Shown here one piece after another: positions 21,763-31,838 of a DNA stretch of 64,000 nt (positions are counted from its first letter, which is position 1; every line of letters starts with the position of its first letter). The notes under the pieces are model-generated. The model saw only the letters and a program-made list of their open reading frames with translations. It ran no database searches and was not told the origin of the DNA. Source of the DNA: Bedellia somnulentella (Eukaryota; Arthropoda; Insecta; Lepidoptera; Bedelliidae); contig OY755184.1 in the NCBI GenBank assembly GCA_963576735.1, positions 3,658,001 to 3,722,000 of the forward strand, given 5' to 3'. The position numbers and the translations under genes were made by a program.

Positions 21763-22663
21763 TTTTATGACAATAATGCCCTTCATTTTATGAAATGAAA
21801 ATGGTTTATTTATCAAAATTGTAACCTTATATAACAGGATTTCTAACGGCCCCACACTAGGATAGTCCCTGTATTGCGGATATCATACACAATAATATAA
21901 ATGATAAATAATATACAAGTGCGAAACCTTTTGAAAATGTATTCTAGATAATAAAATAATAACTAAACAATAATAACTAAAAATTTTGAAATGCCAGCCA
22001 TAGCTTAGTATAACTAAAACAATTGTTTGAGCAAAAGTTCTCTTAAAACTTATTGTAGACTTCAAAACTTATCAAAATCCCCGACGAAACTTTGAATGAC
22101 ACTTGCAAACTGCTTTGCTAAATCCCATTTACCGCTACTGTTTGTTTGGTTTGACCCACTTTATTAAATTATTCAGTCGTATTTATATTGATACTTTATT
22201 GTGACTAATAAATGAGCTTATTTAAGCTTTTATGAACTAGATGTAAGGGCAAACGGTTAGTTAGAATCGACCGTAGAGAGAATCAATGTAATATATTTTA
22301 ACCACAACAAGAATAACAGGCGTGAGTATACGTAGAACGATTTCATACAGGCACATCAAGGAGCATACAATACATGTCGTGATAACTCCCATGGTATTAT
22401 TTGGGGAGTATAACTATGCCCTCAAAATAAGAAATTTTCAAATAGTTACTAGGCCAGAGTTGTGTTGAGTTGTGGGTGGGTGGGTTGTGGGTTGTGGTCA
22501 TGTTACCCTAATGCCTGCATTTTCAGGATGAGATCGTAACGTCATATTAAACTATTTCTATCGAATTCACTGCTACTTTAGTAACTGTATTTAAGCATCA
22601 TCATTAACAGCGAGTACATCGGACACCATTGTTTTGTTGATGATATTTTAGCTGAGACTACGG
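21763..22663. other. No gene seen
   Basis: A GTTGTGGGTGGGTGGGTTG patch at 22465-22500 is the only compositional oddity. Confidence 0.5.
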
Positions 22664-22892
22664 AGAAAGGACGACCTCGGAGGACATATTTGGATCAAAT
22701 CGCGAGTGTGCTCAAAAAGGCAGGCGTCCGAAGTTTGGAGAATAAAAGAGCATATATGAGAAGATTGATGGATGTAAACGAAACTAGAGAGGTTTGTCAG
22801 GATCGATAGTAGATAGAAGTGTGGATTGATAGTCTCTGTCTACACCAATGGGAACTAATGGCGTGAGCCACGTGAGTATATTTATGGATGTA
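22664..22892 (+). repeat. LINE-A 3' fragment
   Basis: Starts in the RGRPRRT coding motif (GGACGACCTCGGAGG) and runs to ACACCAATGGGAACTAATGG and GTGAGTATAT. It carries a small insertion near 22805 and no intact frame. Confidence 0.75.
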
Positions 22893-23055
22893 CTAAGGAA
22901 AAACTCAGCCGACAATTATTCGAAACTTTTTTGGAGTATGGTTTGAAAATGATAAAAGTTAGTAAACATAAATCATAAATTATTCCTTCTTAAAATGTCT
23001 TAAATAAAGTTAGCAACAGCCATGCACGCAATGATGATCGAAATTCTAAAATAAT

Positions 23056-23300
23056 GGAATTTAAAGTAAAGTAAGTAAAAGTAAAAGACATTTATTTGGC
23101 AAATTAACACACACACACACACAAACGTAAATAGAATGACACATAATAGAAAACACATTGAAAACACAAAGGTAAAAAAATATATAGCAAAAACATTAAT
23201 TAACATTGCCAAAAGGGTGTCGTCTCAGCATGTGTGCCTGGAACGGGACACAGACCGTTCCGAGACACGCTGGTTTTCAGCCGACACCGCCTAATTAAAA
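23056..23300 (-). repeat. Putative LINE 3'UTR with hairpin and CA run
   Basis: On the minus strand a GGTGTCGGCTGAAAACCAGC block and a GGAACGG...CCGTTCC hairpin are followed by an AATAAATGTC and TTTTAC-rich end. A CA/TG dinucleotide run sits at 23107-23122. This looks like a non-LTR 3' end, but no coding part remains. Confidence 0.4.
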
Positions 23301-23967
23301 CAAAACAAAAATATAATATAACAAGATAAAACAAACCTACACATTTTTATTTTATAACTAACAACGTTTCAAATACTAACAAAATTTCAATAACTAACAA
23401 TAAAATAAAAAAAACACTCATTATATCGTAAGTACATACCAATTAATAAATCAGTGCCTCCAGTAAAAAAGGGATTAGTTGAATATCGGCACTTTTCAGG
23501 AGAGCCAAAAAACTAAACTTTTGTTTTTTGAACAAAACTTAAATTTATTTCAGTTAAATGTTAATGCGGTATTATAGATGCATTTAATACCTATAAAATG
23601 ATATACACCACGTTTATGTATCATGCATGAATAATATATTTTTTCATAGTTTTAGTGAACTATTCCCTTGTTAACCACATAATTATGGCATAGCTGCAGT
23701 TAAAATAATTTTTTTTTCTTCCTAAAGACATAAATGCTATTATACTTCATTTATGTATGGTCCAAAAGGGAATAATATTGTTTATTTCTTTAATTTTTTT
23801 TCACAACTTATGAGTTTCAGTGGCACCAAAGAGCTTACTCATGCCTAAATATGTATGAAATTTATTTTGTTACAGTCATGGTGCGCATATTACTTATCTG
23901 CCTGGTAAATTGAAACTTAAAACTAAAACCCAATCGCATATGTTGTAATTAAATATATAACTAAATA
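23301..23967. other. No gene seen
   Basis: AT-rich with A-rich stretches; no recognised repeat. Confidence 0.5.
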
Positions 23968-24058
23968 ACATACATATACTCACGGCAAAAAATCGCTAAA
24001 AGGGGTAGCCAGAGCTTCAGAATTATAAAATTCTTCAGCCACTTTTGGAACTAAAGTA
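23968..24058 (-). repeat. S2 3' end fragment
   Basis: (CATA) tail, CTCACGGCAAAAAATCGC, GGGGTAGCCAGAGC and CAGCCACTTTTGG. The 5' part is truncated. Confidence 0.75.
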
Positions 24059-24244
24059 TTCATAAAAAAAGAAAAGTTTTGCAAGAAATCTTCACACATG
24101 GAAGGATTTACTTCTAGAGTAATTACATTGCTGTTAGGAAGTTTCGTTCAGCCAGTTGTCCGTTAAAATGTGATTTTTTAAAGTCATAACTACTCATAAC
24201 CATAGTTCAGGTTGGTTTTATGTTTCATCACAAATCATTATTTC

Positions 24245-25160
24245 GTGTGTACCTAAACCACCGCACGTCCGGCCAGTACATGTTTTCCAGAGTCATCACG
24301 AATCGTGTGTCTCGTAGATTTGATGACTTCCAGCCTCCCTAATAAGCCGGTTTCTGAAAAGGCTTTGGTACCATAGCCCACATTCAGACGACATCCACAG
24401 GAGACCGAGGAGGTTAATCTGTCACTGTGCCTAGAGCTCGTGGACTATGAAATAGCCTTTGATTCGATGGAACGATGGACTATACTTTGCAGATATATCG
24501 AGGTGTGAAAGTGCAGCGAGAAGCGAGACAGGGGGAAGTAATTTCTCCCAAAACTGTTCATTGCGGCATTGGAGACGTGTTTAATCTTCTGGACTAGAAA
24601 GGGCTCGGTATCAACATAATCGGCGAGTACATCACGCATCTTCGATTTGCTGACTATATTGTACATAGATACATATACTCACACCGTGAATTCTCTTTAG
24701 GGTAGGCAGAGACTATCGATCGCCACTTCGTACGATCCTGGCACACCTCTCTTGCTTCGTCTACATCCATCATTTTTTCAGACATGCTCCGTTATTCTTC
24801 ATACTTCAGTCGCCTGCCTTTTTGAGCACACTCTCAATTTGGTCCAAGTGTGTCCTCCGTGGCCGTCTTATACTTACAGAGCAAGTAAATGCAGTAGAAA
24901 CGAGGTCCCTCAGAAAAGTTTGTAATGTGAGGTTATATGATCGTGTGAGGAATGACGTGATTCGTGAAAGGTGTGGTGTAAAAGATGATATTGTAGGGAA
25001 AAAAGAAAAAGGAATGTTGAGATAGTTAGGCAGAGAGGATGGATGATAAGTAATTGGTGAAAGGTATATCTCTAGGCTATATAGAGCTGATGTCGAATGT
25101 AATGTTGGTAGAGGACGATATTGCAGTTTTGACTCAATCCACTGAAGATTTATGTTAAAC
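24245..25160 (+). pseudogene. Decayed RTE-clade reverse transcriptase, interrupted
   Basis: Plus-strand pieces translate to LCLELVDYEIAFDS (RT motif with the catalytic Asp), a region resembling RQGDVISPKLF with a stop and shift, and GEYITHLRFADYIV; the second Asp of FADD is lost. After the LINE-A insertion (24662-25113) the frame resumes as DIAVLTQSTEDL. This is a different RTE lineage from LINE-A and is clearly dead. Confidence 0.75.
24662..25113 (-). mobile_element. Second twin-primed LINE-A insertion, inside a decayed RTE
   Basis: Positions 24665-24870 are the minus-oriented LINE-A 3' end with its tail at the left. From about 24876 to 25113 an upstream LINE-A segment lies in plus orientation. 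Flanks GACTATATTG (24652-24661) and GACGATATTG (25114-25123) look like a 10-bp duplication with one mismatch, and the host RTE reading resumes on the far side. Confidence 0.78.
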
Positions 25161-25163
25161 AAA

Positions 25164-25447
25164 GAAAAATTAGGTCACACTTAGTTAGGTTAGGTTAGGT
25201 TAGATTATGTATAAAACGAGCGAGCGTAGCGCAGCGGAGCGAGCACCTAAATGCCTGATGCATGCTTATATGCCATACTTGCTTGCTTGCAGCTTGCTAC
25301 ATATAGAGGACGGGGGGCGGGGTATACTACTTATTTTAGGGATTTGTTCAATTCAGGCATTTAGGTGCTCGCTCCGCTGCGCTACGCTCGCTCGTTTTAT
25401 ACATAATCTAACCTAACCTAACCTAACTAAATGTGACCTAATTTTTC
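25164..25447. mobile_element. Foldback/MITE with 95-bp arms
   Basis: The arms at 25164-25258 and 25353-25447 are inverse copies with a single mismatch seen. They contain (TTAGG)-like TTAGGTTAGGTTAGG and a GCGAGCGTAGCGCAGCGG block. The 94-bp centre includes GGACGGGGGGCGGGG. A hairpin of this size is highly foldable. It has no coding frame. Confidence 0.85.
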
Positions 25448-25695
25448 ATTGTCTGCAGGGGGCTTTCGCCCCCCGACCCCCCCAAGCAGGGGGGCTCTGC
25501 CCCCCTGCACCCCCCCTATGAAAGTATATCTTATTTTTGTCATTCCACTGAACCAATTTAGGGATTTGTTCAATTCACTAGATTTGTTTAGGGAAAAGGT
25601 AAAATCGTGTTGTTATTTTAACATCCTCCGTGATTTGATCAACTCCCTTAGGGAATTGACCAAATCCCCATTTTTATCATATCCCTGCAACATAT
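25448..25695. repeat. GC hairpins and inverted GGGATTTGTTCAATTC motifs
   Basis: GGGGGCTTTCGCCCCC and GGGGGGCTCTGCCCCCC are small perfect hairpins. Downstream TTAGGGATTTGTTCAATTC repeats a motif of the foldback centre (25336). An inverse-like form GGGAATTGACCAAATCCC lies at 25654-25671. This is probably the same unnamed element family as the foldback. Confidence 0.55.
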
Positions 25696-25770
25696 ACATA
25701 ATCTCACACTATTAGTTCCCATATTGGGTAGACAGAGACGTGATCGACGTATCGATCGTGAATTTTGTAC
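25691..25770 (-). repeat. Tiny LINE-A 3' end
   Basis: The minus strand holds remnants of the terminal module: tail-side CTCACAC, then TTAGTTCCCAT, TTGGGTAGACAGAGAC and TATCGATCG. Confidence 0.5.
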
Positions 25771-25779
25771 ATGAATTAT

Positions 25780-26044
25780 TCAATTAATATTATAAATGTG
25801 AAAGTTAAGATGTTTGGATGTTTGTGTGTTTGAGACGAAAAGGCTCCTTAAGTACATAATGTATATAAATTAAATATGGCAAAATGCTAGATAATGACCG
25901 AAATTATCAAATAGGATACTTTCTATCCTAAAAAAAATTTACTAATAAAATATTCACGCCTAATTGTACTAAGAGTACAGGAAAAAACGCCTAAAATGTT
26001 GTCGTAAGTAAATTTGACAGTACGATGTCTATCGGGTCAGCTAG
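25780..26044 (+). mobile_element. Small Helitron-like element, copy 2
   Basis: About 265 bp starting TCAATTAATATTATAAATG and ending GGGTCAGCTAG before a T. It shares GATGTTTGGATGTTTGTGTG, AATGCTAGATAATGACC and GGAAAAAACGCCTAA with the 19.7-kb copy. Confidence 0.7.
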
Positions 26045-26184
26045 TTAGGTTTTAAATATAAATTTATGTACATTATATGTATTACTATTGTGTAAAATAT
26101 ATTAAGTTTTGTAGATTATAATTATTTATTACATATTTTTAGAAATTAATTAAGTTTTGTTTAGCTTTTTAATTTTTTTGTGCA

Positions 26185-26580
26185 GGTACTATCCAAAGGT
26201 TCTTTGAAAGAGATCGTTTCAATTGATAAGACCTGCATTTGGACTTCTATTTAAAGATATTATTTCTGTAACATACTTACTTACTTACTTATACTCACGG
26301 CTGTAAATCCCTAGAAGGGGTAGCCAGAGCTAAGGAATTAGAAATTCCTCAGCCACCTTTGGAAATGTGAGTGGGGAAAAGATGGTAAAAATAAAGGTTG
26401 TTGGTGATGGGTCTCCTACCACATCGCCCAAAAATCCCTTAAAAGCCCCAATACCGTTAGTCGCCTCTTACGTACACCCACCGGAAGAAATGGGGTAGTG
26501 CTATTCTAAGCCGACACTACACAGCACTTTCGTATTATGTTTGAATTTTGATGTGCAATAAAAAGGTTTCTATTCTATTA
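26185..26580 (+). repeat. LINE 3'UTR-type repeat split by S2
   Basis: 26185-26269 has the AAGAGATCG and GATAAGACC blocks. 26526-26578 has the GTGCAATAAAAAGG and TTCTATTCTA end. An S2 copy (26270-26525) sits between them. Confidence 0.65.
26270..26525 (-). mobile_element. S2 copy inside a LINE 3'UTR repeat
   Basis: Complete. The tail is (CTTA)n, a variant of the usual (CATA)n. Head ends CACTACACAGC. The interrupted LINE end continues after it. Confidence 0.88.
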
Positions 26581-26806
26581 CCATCCACATGGCTCTTTAA
26601 ATCTCTTTCAACAATTGAAGGGGTCCCCCGAATAACGTTGTAACAAACATTTTTTTTTAAATTGATTTTTTGACGGAAAAACGTTTTATACAACCTTATG
26701 AACACGCCAAGCATTAAAAAAAACAAGTTTTTATTTTGCTACTTGTAACGTTATTCGGGGGACCCCTTCAATTAACAATCAGTCATCCTGACTATGCGCA
26801 AAAGCT
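26575..26806 (-). repeat. LINE-A coding fragment split by a MITE
   Basis: 26575-26616 matches the ATTACCTTCCACATGGCTC region of LINE-A. After the MITE (26617-26769) the match resumes at AATTAACAATCAGTCATCC to about 26806. Confidence 0.55.
26617..26769. mobile_element. MITE, 153 bp, AATT flanks
   Basis: Terminal inverted repeats GAAGGGGTCCCCCGAATAAC and its inverse enclose an AT-rich centre. AATT is present on both sides (26613-26616 and 26770-26773). It splits a LINE-A fragment. Confidence 0.8.
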
Positions 26807-26849
26807 GTTATTTTAGATGGCATGAAGTGGCGAGATTGAACAAGATATG

Positions 26850-27070
26850 TACTACAGAAGGGTGAAAGTGTGCTTACGGCGGAGGCGAATGGGAAGCCAC
26901 TTGAGCTTGGAGCAATATATACAGACGTGGTTATATTTGCGCAAACCAAATATGAATCGAATGCAAAGGTTTTGAAGATGCTCCAGTGAGTTGAGTCGCT
27001 CTTCAGTTGTATTGAGGTAGCATATCAGCATTATCAAGAACCAAGAATCAAATTAAGTGTGCGTAACATA
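26850..27070 (-). pseudogene. C-terminal RT fragment of another LINE
   Basis: The minus strand reads RLNSLEHLQNLCIRFIFGLR then CSKLKWLPIRLRR. This resembles the region after the RT domain in Jockey/CR1-type LINEs (LQNxCIRFIFGxR...LxWLPIxxRR). It is too short and damaged for clade placement. Confidence 0.6.
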
Positions 27071-27659
27071 TTCAGAGTAGCTACGTTTTGCTCTCATCAA
27101 AACCGATCAAAGTTCAATGGGGCCACCTTGGAAGCATATATCTAACCGAACAGAGAATAAATTTTAGAAATTAATTGGATATTAACGGAGTAATCGCGTA
27201 ACATACGTACAAAAACACATACAACTGAATTGAGTACCTCCTTTTTTGAACTCGGTCGAAAATATTTAGCTATATTAGCTATATTTTAAGTGAATTTGTT
27301 AAATTTTAGATAAAAAATACATAAAACTAATTCAGGTGGGAGGTGTTTCATTATTTATTGTAAAACATTTTAGCTCTCGGAACGCCCTTGAGGCAAGGGG
27401 TGGGTGGGTGCGTAGGAAACATCAGGTGTTAGAGGAAGGGAAGCGTAAGTGCGTGCGTTAAGGAAAGGAACAGAAAGAGAGGGACCATTTTTTTCGGACA
27501 TTTGCCCGCCAGGTTTCACAAAAGAAATTAGGCAATAGATTTTATCAAACATTTCGCTTCAATTGCATGTTGCTAGGTGATTTTGTCGATCATTGACATC
27601 ATTCAGAACAAAAGATGAACAATGTTAAAAAAAAATCACAGTATTACAATTACTCATTT
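27071..27659. other. No gene seen
   Basis: A purine-rich patch (27380-27490) gives a minus 60-codon frame without family likeness. Confidence 0.45.
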
Positions 27660-28240
27660 TTAACCGACTCCAAAAAAAAAAGAGGAGGTTATCAATTCGT
27701 CGAGTTTTTTTATGTATCACCGATTACTCAAAAACGCCTGGACCGATTCGGAATTTATGTTTTTTGTTCAAAAGAGTAGGCTTCCCAGGTGGTCCCATTG
27801 GCACTAAGTCAGGATCTGATGATGGGATCCTCAGGAAATCGAGGACAATCCTGAAATATTATAGGCACGTATAACGCCTTGTAAAGAACATTACATGGTG
27901 CTGAGGTGATGATGGAAGTAACAACTCCTTAACGGTTTATTTCTGCGCTGTACTTTTTCTCTATTGCGCTTTAGGCGCTCATCTTTGTCAATTTCAAACT
28001 CTCGTACTCGACGCTTTCTCATACAAGATGTATGTAAGAAAGCCCGCTCATCATGCACCACGACCATACGCACCTATTTTTAGAGGAACAACACTAAAAA
28101 GCAATATATATATATATATATATATATACCTATTACTTTTAAAATAAAAAAACCGCCTTAAAAAAAACATAAGGAACTAAAAAGCAAAAAAGAAATTCGT
28201 TAAACTTATGAATTTTCCTACCCAAACCGGATTTATTAAC
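27660..28240 (+). repeat. ACCGACTCC-end element, diverged
   Basis: TAACCGACTCCAAAAAAAAA start, TCTGATGATGGGATCC and AAATCGAGGACAATCC blocks as in the composite elements, and a (TA)n run at 28104-28128. It lacks a clear right end. Confidence 0.5.
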
Positions 28241-28605
28241 CAACTGAAATACCGATTAATATTATTCAAAAATGAAACTTATTTAAAATTTTACAATAAT
28301 CAATTAGTGTAATGTTAGTATGTATTTTTTAAATTATGTGTCTTTTGTGTGTGTTTATAACAACTAAGTTTTGTTCTAAAATTTTCCGCAACTTAACATA
28401 AAAACCTCCATATAGAGAAAAATCCGGTGGTTGGCGAATTCCTGTCTCTGCAACCACTCTTTTGCTCTCAATGTTTGTTTTTCAATAGTTGGCCTGTCTT
28501 TCTTCAAACTTAACCCGTGAGAAGGCGCGCGCGAGCAAATTTCTCACACTATGATAAATGCTTATATTTTTTGTGTTTCTATATAAGCCAGTAGGCTTAT
28601 AATAT

Positions 28606-29098
28606 TGTTACGTACCGGGTTCTTAATTTGATAAATACCAGTCACACTTTCGTGCAATAAGGTGTAATTATATTTATTGACCAATAACGCACTTTACACA
28701 ACACAACAAACACTATCGATAATTAACTATCGATACTCGCACTAATTAACAACACTAATTTACTCCGTTATAGTAACACTGTCCACACCGTTAAGCTTAT
28801 TTCCGTAATCCGTATATCACTGCACTGTCGTATTTAATTTCTTCGCTCTAGTATTTCGCTTGTTCTCGCTTTAGTTCTTCGCACTCGAATAACTCCGTAG
28901 CACGCGTTGCTCTTTATATATGCCAAATCTCAAATACGCGAATATTACAGAAAGTTCTAGTACCACATTCTCGAAAAGTCGATATTCGAGAAACATCTAG
29001 TAATTCCTTTTTTTACTTATTAAAATACTAGTAACGCCATCTAGTATAATCTAGTAGTGGCAAATCCTATCTCCTACTTGCGAACAGATGTCGTAACA
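28606..29098 (-). repeat. 3' LTR of the gypsy element
   Basis: 493 bp, with the same TG...CA ends and internal sequence as 31839-32331. It is flanked outside by ATAT. Confidence 0.92.
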
Positions 29099-29112
29099 TT
29101 ACCCCCTCCTTA
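29099..29112 (-). other. Polypurine tract of the gypsy element
   Basis: The minus strand has AAGGAGGGGGTAA immediately before the 3' LTR, a purine run where plus-strand priming occurs. Confidence 0.7.
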
Positions 29113-29114
29113 CA

Positions 29115-30683
29115 TTAATACTCGTCCCGAGTATTATTGCTTCCATGGTACTTCGCAAGTCGATCGATGTGAACTATTTTCGAAGCCCCTCTAGGTTGGC
29201 GTTGAATTCTGTACGTTACATCGTTTATTCTAGTGACCACCTTGTACGGTCCTTCCCACCTATTTTGTAACTTAGGGGACTTCCCTTTCTGGCGAGTTGG
29301 ATTGTGTAACCAGACGAGCATACCCTCTTCGAAACGCGGCGTGTTAGCTTTACGGTCATATCTGGTTTTCATCTTTTCACTAGCATGTAAACCATTTTCA
29401 CGCACTAGGGAATGTACATCTTGCATTCTTTCCCTCAAATCGCTTACATATTCGGTTACACTCTGCGGCCCATCTGGTGACCCTCCTGTCAACAAATCTA
29501 CAGGCAATCGTAGCTCTCTTCCGAAATTGACGAAAGCAGGTGTTTCCTTCGTGCTTTCGCGAACAGCTGACCGGTAAGATAGCAAAAACAATGGAATGTG
29601 TCTGTCCCAGTCCTTCTGATGCTTTTCAACCATCCTCGCCAACTGTCTCTCCAGTGCTTGGCTGAACCTCTCCACCATTCCATCCGACTGAGGACGATAT
29701 GGCGTCGTCCCGGTTCCATGCATTCCAAGCAGCTTGCACACCCCTTGAAATACCCGTGACTCAAAATTTTTTCCCTGGTCAGAGTGTATCTCCAGGGGCA
29801 TGCCAAATCGACAGATCACTTCCTCAACCAGTTTTGTAGCCACAGTCATTGCCTCTTGATTGGGTATGGCAAACACTTCAGGCCACTTAGTGAAGTAATC
29901 CATCACCACCATGAAATATTTATTTCCGGACTCTGATTGAGGAAACGGTCCAGCCACATCAACGGCAATCCTCTCCCAGGGAGCTCCCACATTGTACAAC
30001 CGTAATCCCCCTCTACTCCGGGTCTGCGGACCTTTCACCGCGGCACACGTTGTACATTTCCGGCACCAGTCCTGTACGTCGTCCCTACAATGAAGCCAGT
30101 AAAACTTCGCACGAACCTTCTGCAACGTACGATTTACCCCAAGATGCCCGCCCGAAACACCGTCATGTGTTTCCCGCAGTACATCTTTAACCTTGGCTCT
30201 GGGCACGACCAATTGTAGGTGCTCTTCCTTACCGTTGGGTTTCTCCCACCTCCGGTACAGTAGACCATTGATCAGAACCAGGCTGTTCCATTGCGCCCAG
30301 TAAGCTTTCGTACTCACTCCTGTGGACGCTACTTCACTCCAAGCCGGTTGATCGTGTTTTTCCTTCTTCCATTTCATGATGGGTCTGAGGTTCTCATCTT
30401 CTTCTTGGGCCTTCTGCATAGCTTCTGTTTCCCATCCATCCAATGGACAAATTCGAGTCACTTTCACGACCTCCTCCTTCGACTCTTGCTTCCGGCAATG
30501 TTTACAGTCTTGTGAGATGGTCATTGTCGGGGCTTTCTCCTCTCTAGCCAGCACCTGCCCCCCGGTCCTGGCTAATGCTCGTTTCCCTGGACGTTTGCGG
30601 CAGGAGCCTCTGCCTGCCTCTTTTCTTCCTTCCTCAGCGGGCAACTTAATCTCAAATGGCCCCTTTTCCCGCAGCCATAACAA
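29115..30683 (-). CDS. Gypsy Pol remnant: integrase only
   Basis: 522 codons open, in the -1 frame relative to Gag. Residues 1 to about 55 are the overlap and linker. From about 58 (SQDCKHCRKQE) the sequence resembles the spacer that normally follows RNase H. An H2C2 zinc domain follows (H173/H180...C210-x2-C213), then the catalytic core with D242, D302 and E338 (D-x59-D-x35-E) and a C-terminal WEGPYKV GPY/F motif. Protease, RT and RNase H are absent; the deletion joint is near 30510-30530. The frame was preserved, so a Gag-integrase fusion by -1 frameshifting is possible. The first ATG is probably not a natural start. Confidence 0.9.
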   Translation of the reverse strand: MLWLREKGPFEIKLPAEEGRKEAGRGSCRKRPGKRALARTGGQVLAREEKAPTMTISQDCKHCRKQESKEEVVKVTRICPLDGWETEAMQKAQEEDENLRPIMKWKKEKHDQPAWSEVASTGVSTKAYWAQWNSLVLINGLLYRRWEKPNGKEEHLQLVVPRAKVKDVLRETHDGVSGGHLGVNRTLQKVRAKFYWLHCRDDVQDWCRKCTTCAAVKGPQTRSRGGLRLYNVGAPWERIAVDVAGPFPQSESGNKYFMVVMDYFTKWPEVFAIPNQEAMTVATKLVEEVICRFGMPLEIHSDQGKNFESRVFQGVCKLLGMHGTGTTPYRPQSDGMVERFSQALERQLARMVEKHQKDWDRHIPLFLLSYRSAVRESTKETPAFVNFGRELRLPVDLLTGGSPDGPQSVTEYVSDLRERMQDVHSLVRENGLHASEKMKTRYDRKANTPRFEEGMLVWLHNPTRQKGKSPKLQNRWEGPYKVVTRINDVTYRIQRQPRGASKIVHIDRLAKYHGSNNTRDEY

Positions 30684-31837
30684 ATCGGTCCAGTACTCCT
30701 TCCGACGGGTGCTTTAATGACCTTGACGTCCTCATTTTCTTCCGCAATCTCACGAAGTCGATGAGTTTGGCGCGTATCCTGGCGGCAAGCTTCAACTTCT
30801 AGAGCGTTCGCCAAGGCATCCCTGAGAGATGTGTGGTGTTGAAGTCTCACCGCTGTTCTCACTTCGATATCTCTGATGCCGTCGACGAATGCTTGCATCA
30901 GGTTCATTTCCACCGTCTTCGGATCTACACTGGGATAGGCCTTGCGGACGAGCTTCTCGATTTCAAGGGCCCACTGTTGAAGTCCCTCTCCAGAACGCTG
31001 GACCCTATCACGCAGCTGAGCGCGGAACACGTGCTCCAGGTGTCGCTCTCCATAGCGAGACTCCAACGCATCCAGCAGGTCCTTGAAACCACCACTCGGA
31101 GTCGGCAGCGCCTCTATTACTGACAGTGCTTGACCTCGGAGCGCCACCGTCAGTGCAGTCAAACACTGTTCATCAGTCCAACCATTGGCAGCCGCAACAG
31201 TCTGGAACTGATGTCTATACGCCGACCAGGATGTTGTTCCGTCGTAAGGAGGAACCTTCACACGAGGACCATGGACAGCTACTACATTCTCACCGGAGAC
31301 AACCTTGACCAGTCGTGATTCAAGCTGCAGAACCCTTTTCTCCATTCCGCGGAAGTCGGTCTTCATGTCATCGATATCTTTCTCAATAGTGGTTACCTGC
31401 TCCTTCATCTGCTCTACATCTTTTTCCACAGTAACCACCCGACCACTGACTTCATTGACCGCAGTGAGAACTTGTGAGAACTTAGTTTGCTGTTCCTCGC
31501 GCAACTCACGAACTTCTTGTTTCACAACACCCTGTACCTCCGAATGTATGTTTTTCACAACATCCTGTATGCTTTGTTGTGCTTCACGCATGCTTTGAAA
31601 CATTTCAACTATCATCGCCAAGTCAGTATTAGTTGCGGCCGCCGGCGCCGTTGATGTAGACGGCGCGTTAGTCACCGCGGACGTCTCCTCTGGAATGTCA
31701 CTCCGAGGGTTCGTGACCGATGACCTCATTTCCGACAGCTGTTCACCCTCTGCGGCTTTCTGAGCGCGTGTCTTCACACCCTCTCTTCCGTCTTCCTTCG
31801 GCATAACTGGCATCTTCAAATCCACTTCTGTCACCAA
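30572..31837 (-). CDS. gag: Gypsy Gag polyprotein, intact
   Basis: 421 residues starting at the first ATG just inside the 5' LTR. The N-terminus is Ser/Thr/Ala-rich. A long charged stretch with heptad character (about 75-175) is likely a coiled coil. It is followed by a capsid-like domain (about 185-350, with VPPYDGTTSWSAYRHQF and the FVDGI region). A CCHC zinc knuckle is at 386-399 (C386, C389, H394, C399). The knuckle binds RNA in such proteins. No stop or frameshift is seen. Its 3' end overlaps the integrase frame by about 110 nt in the -1 frame, the usual Gag-Pol arrangement. Confidence 0.92.
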   Translation of the reverse strand: MVTEVDLKMPVMPKEDGREGVKTRAQKAAEGEQLSEMRSSVTNPRSDIPEETSAVTNAPSTSTAPAAATNTDLAMIVEMFQSMREAQQSIQDVVKNIHSEVQGVVKQEVRELREEQQTKFSQVLTAVNEVSGRVVTVEKDVEQMKEQVTTIEKDIDDMKTDFRGMEKRVLQLESRLVKVVSGENVVAVHGPRVKVPPYDGTTSWSAYRHQFQTVAAANGWTDEQCLTALTVALRGQALSVIEALPTPSGGFKDLLDALESRYGERHLEHVFRAQLRDRVQRSGEGLQQWALEIEKLVRKAYPSVDPKTVEMNLMQAFVDGIRDIEVRTAVRLQHHTSLRDALANALEVEACRQDTRQTHRLREIAEENEDVKVIKAPVGRSTGPICYGCGKRGHLRLSCPLRKEEKRQAEAPAANVQGNEH

Positions 31838-31838
31838 T
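31820..31838 (-). other. Primer-binding site region of the gypsy element
   Basis: Directly inside the 5' LTR the minus strand reads ATTGGTGACAGAAGTGGA. This is the usual place and style of a tRNA-complementary primer site in insect gypsy elements. The tRNA was not identified. Confidence 0.6.

Noticed and set aside
25170..25210. Telomeric TTAGG repeat array
   Set aside because: Only three to four TTAGGT-type units, mirrored in both arms of a foldback; too short to be telomeric.
29233..31598. Plus-strand frames across the gypsy element
   Set aside because: Antisense shadows of Gag and integrase, which have clear domain motifs on the minus strand.
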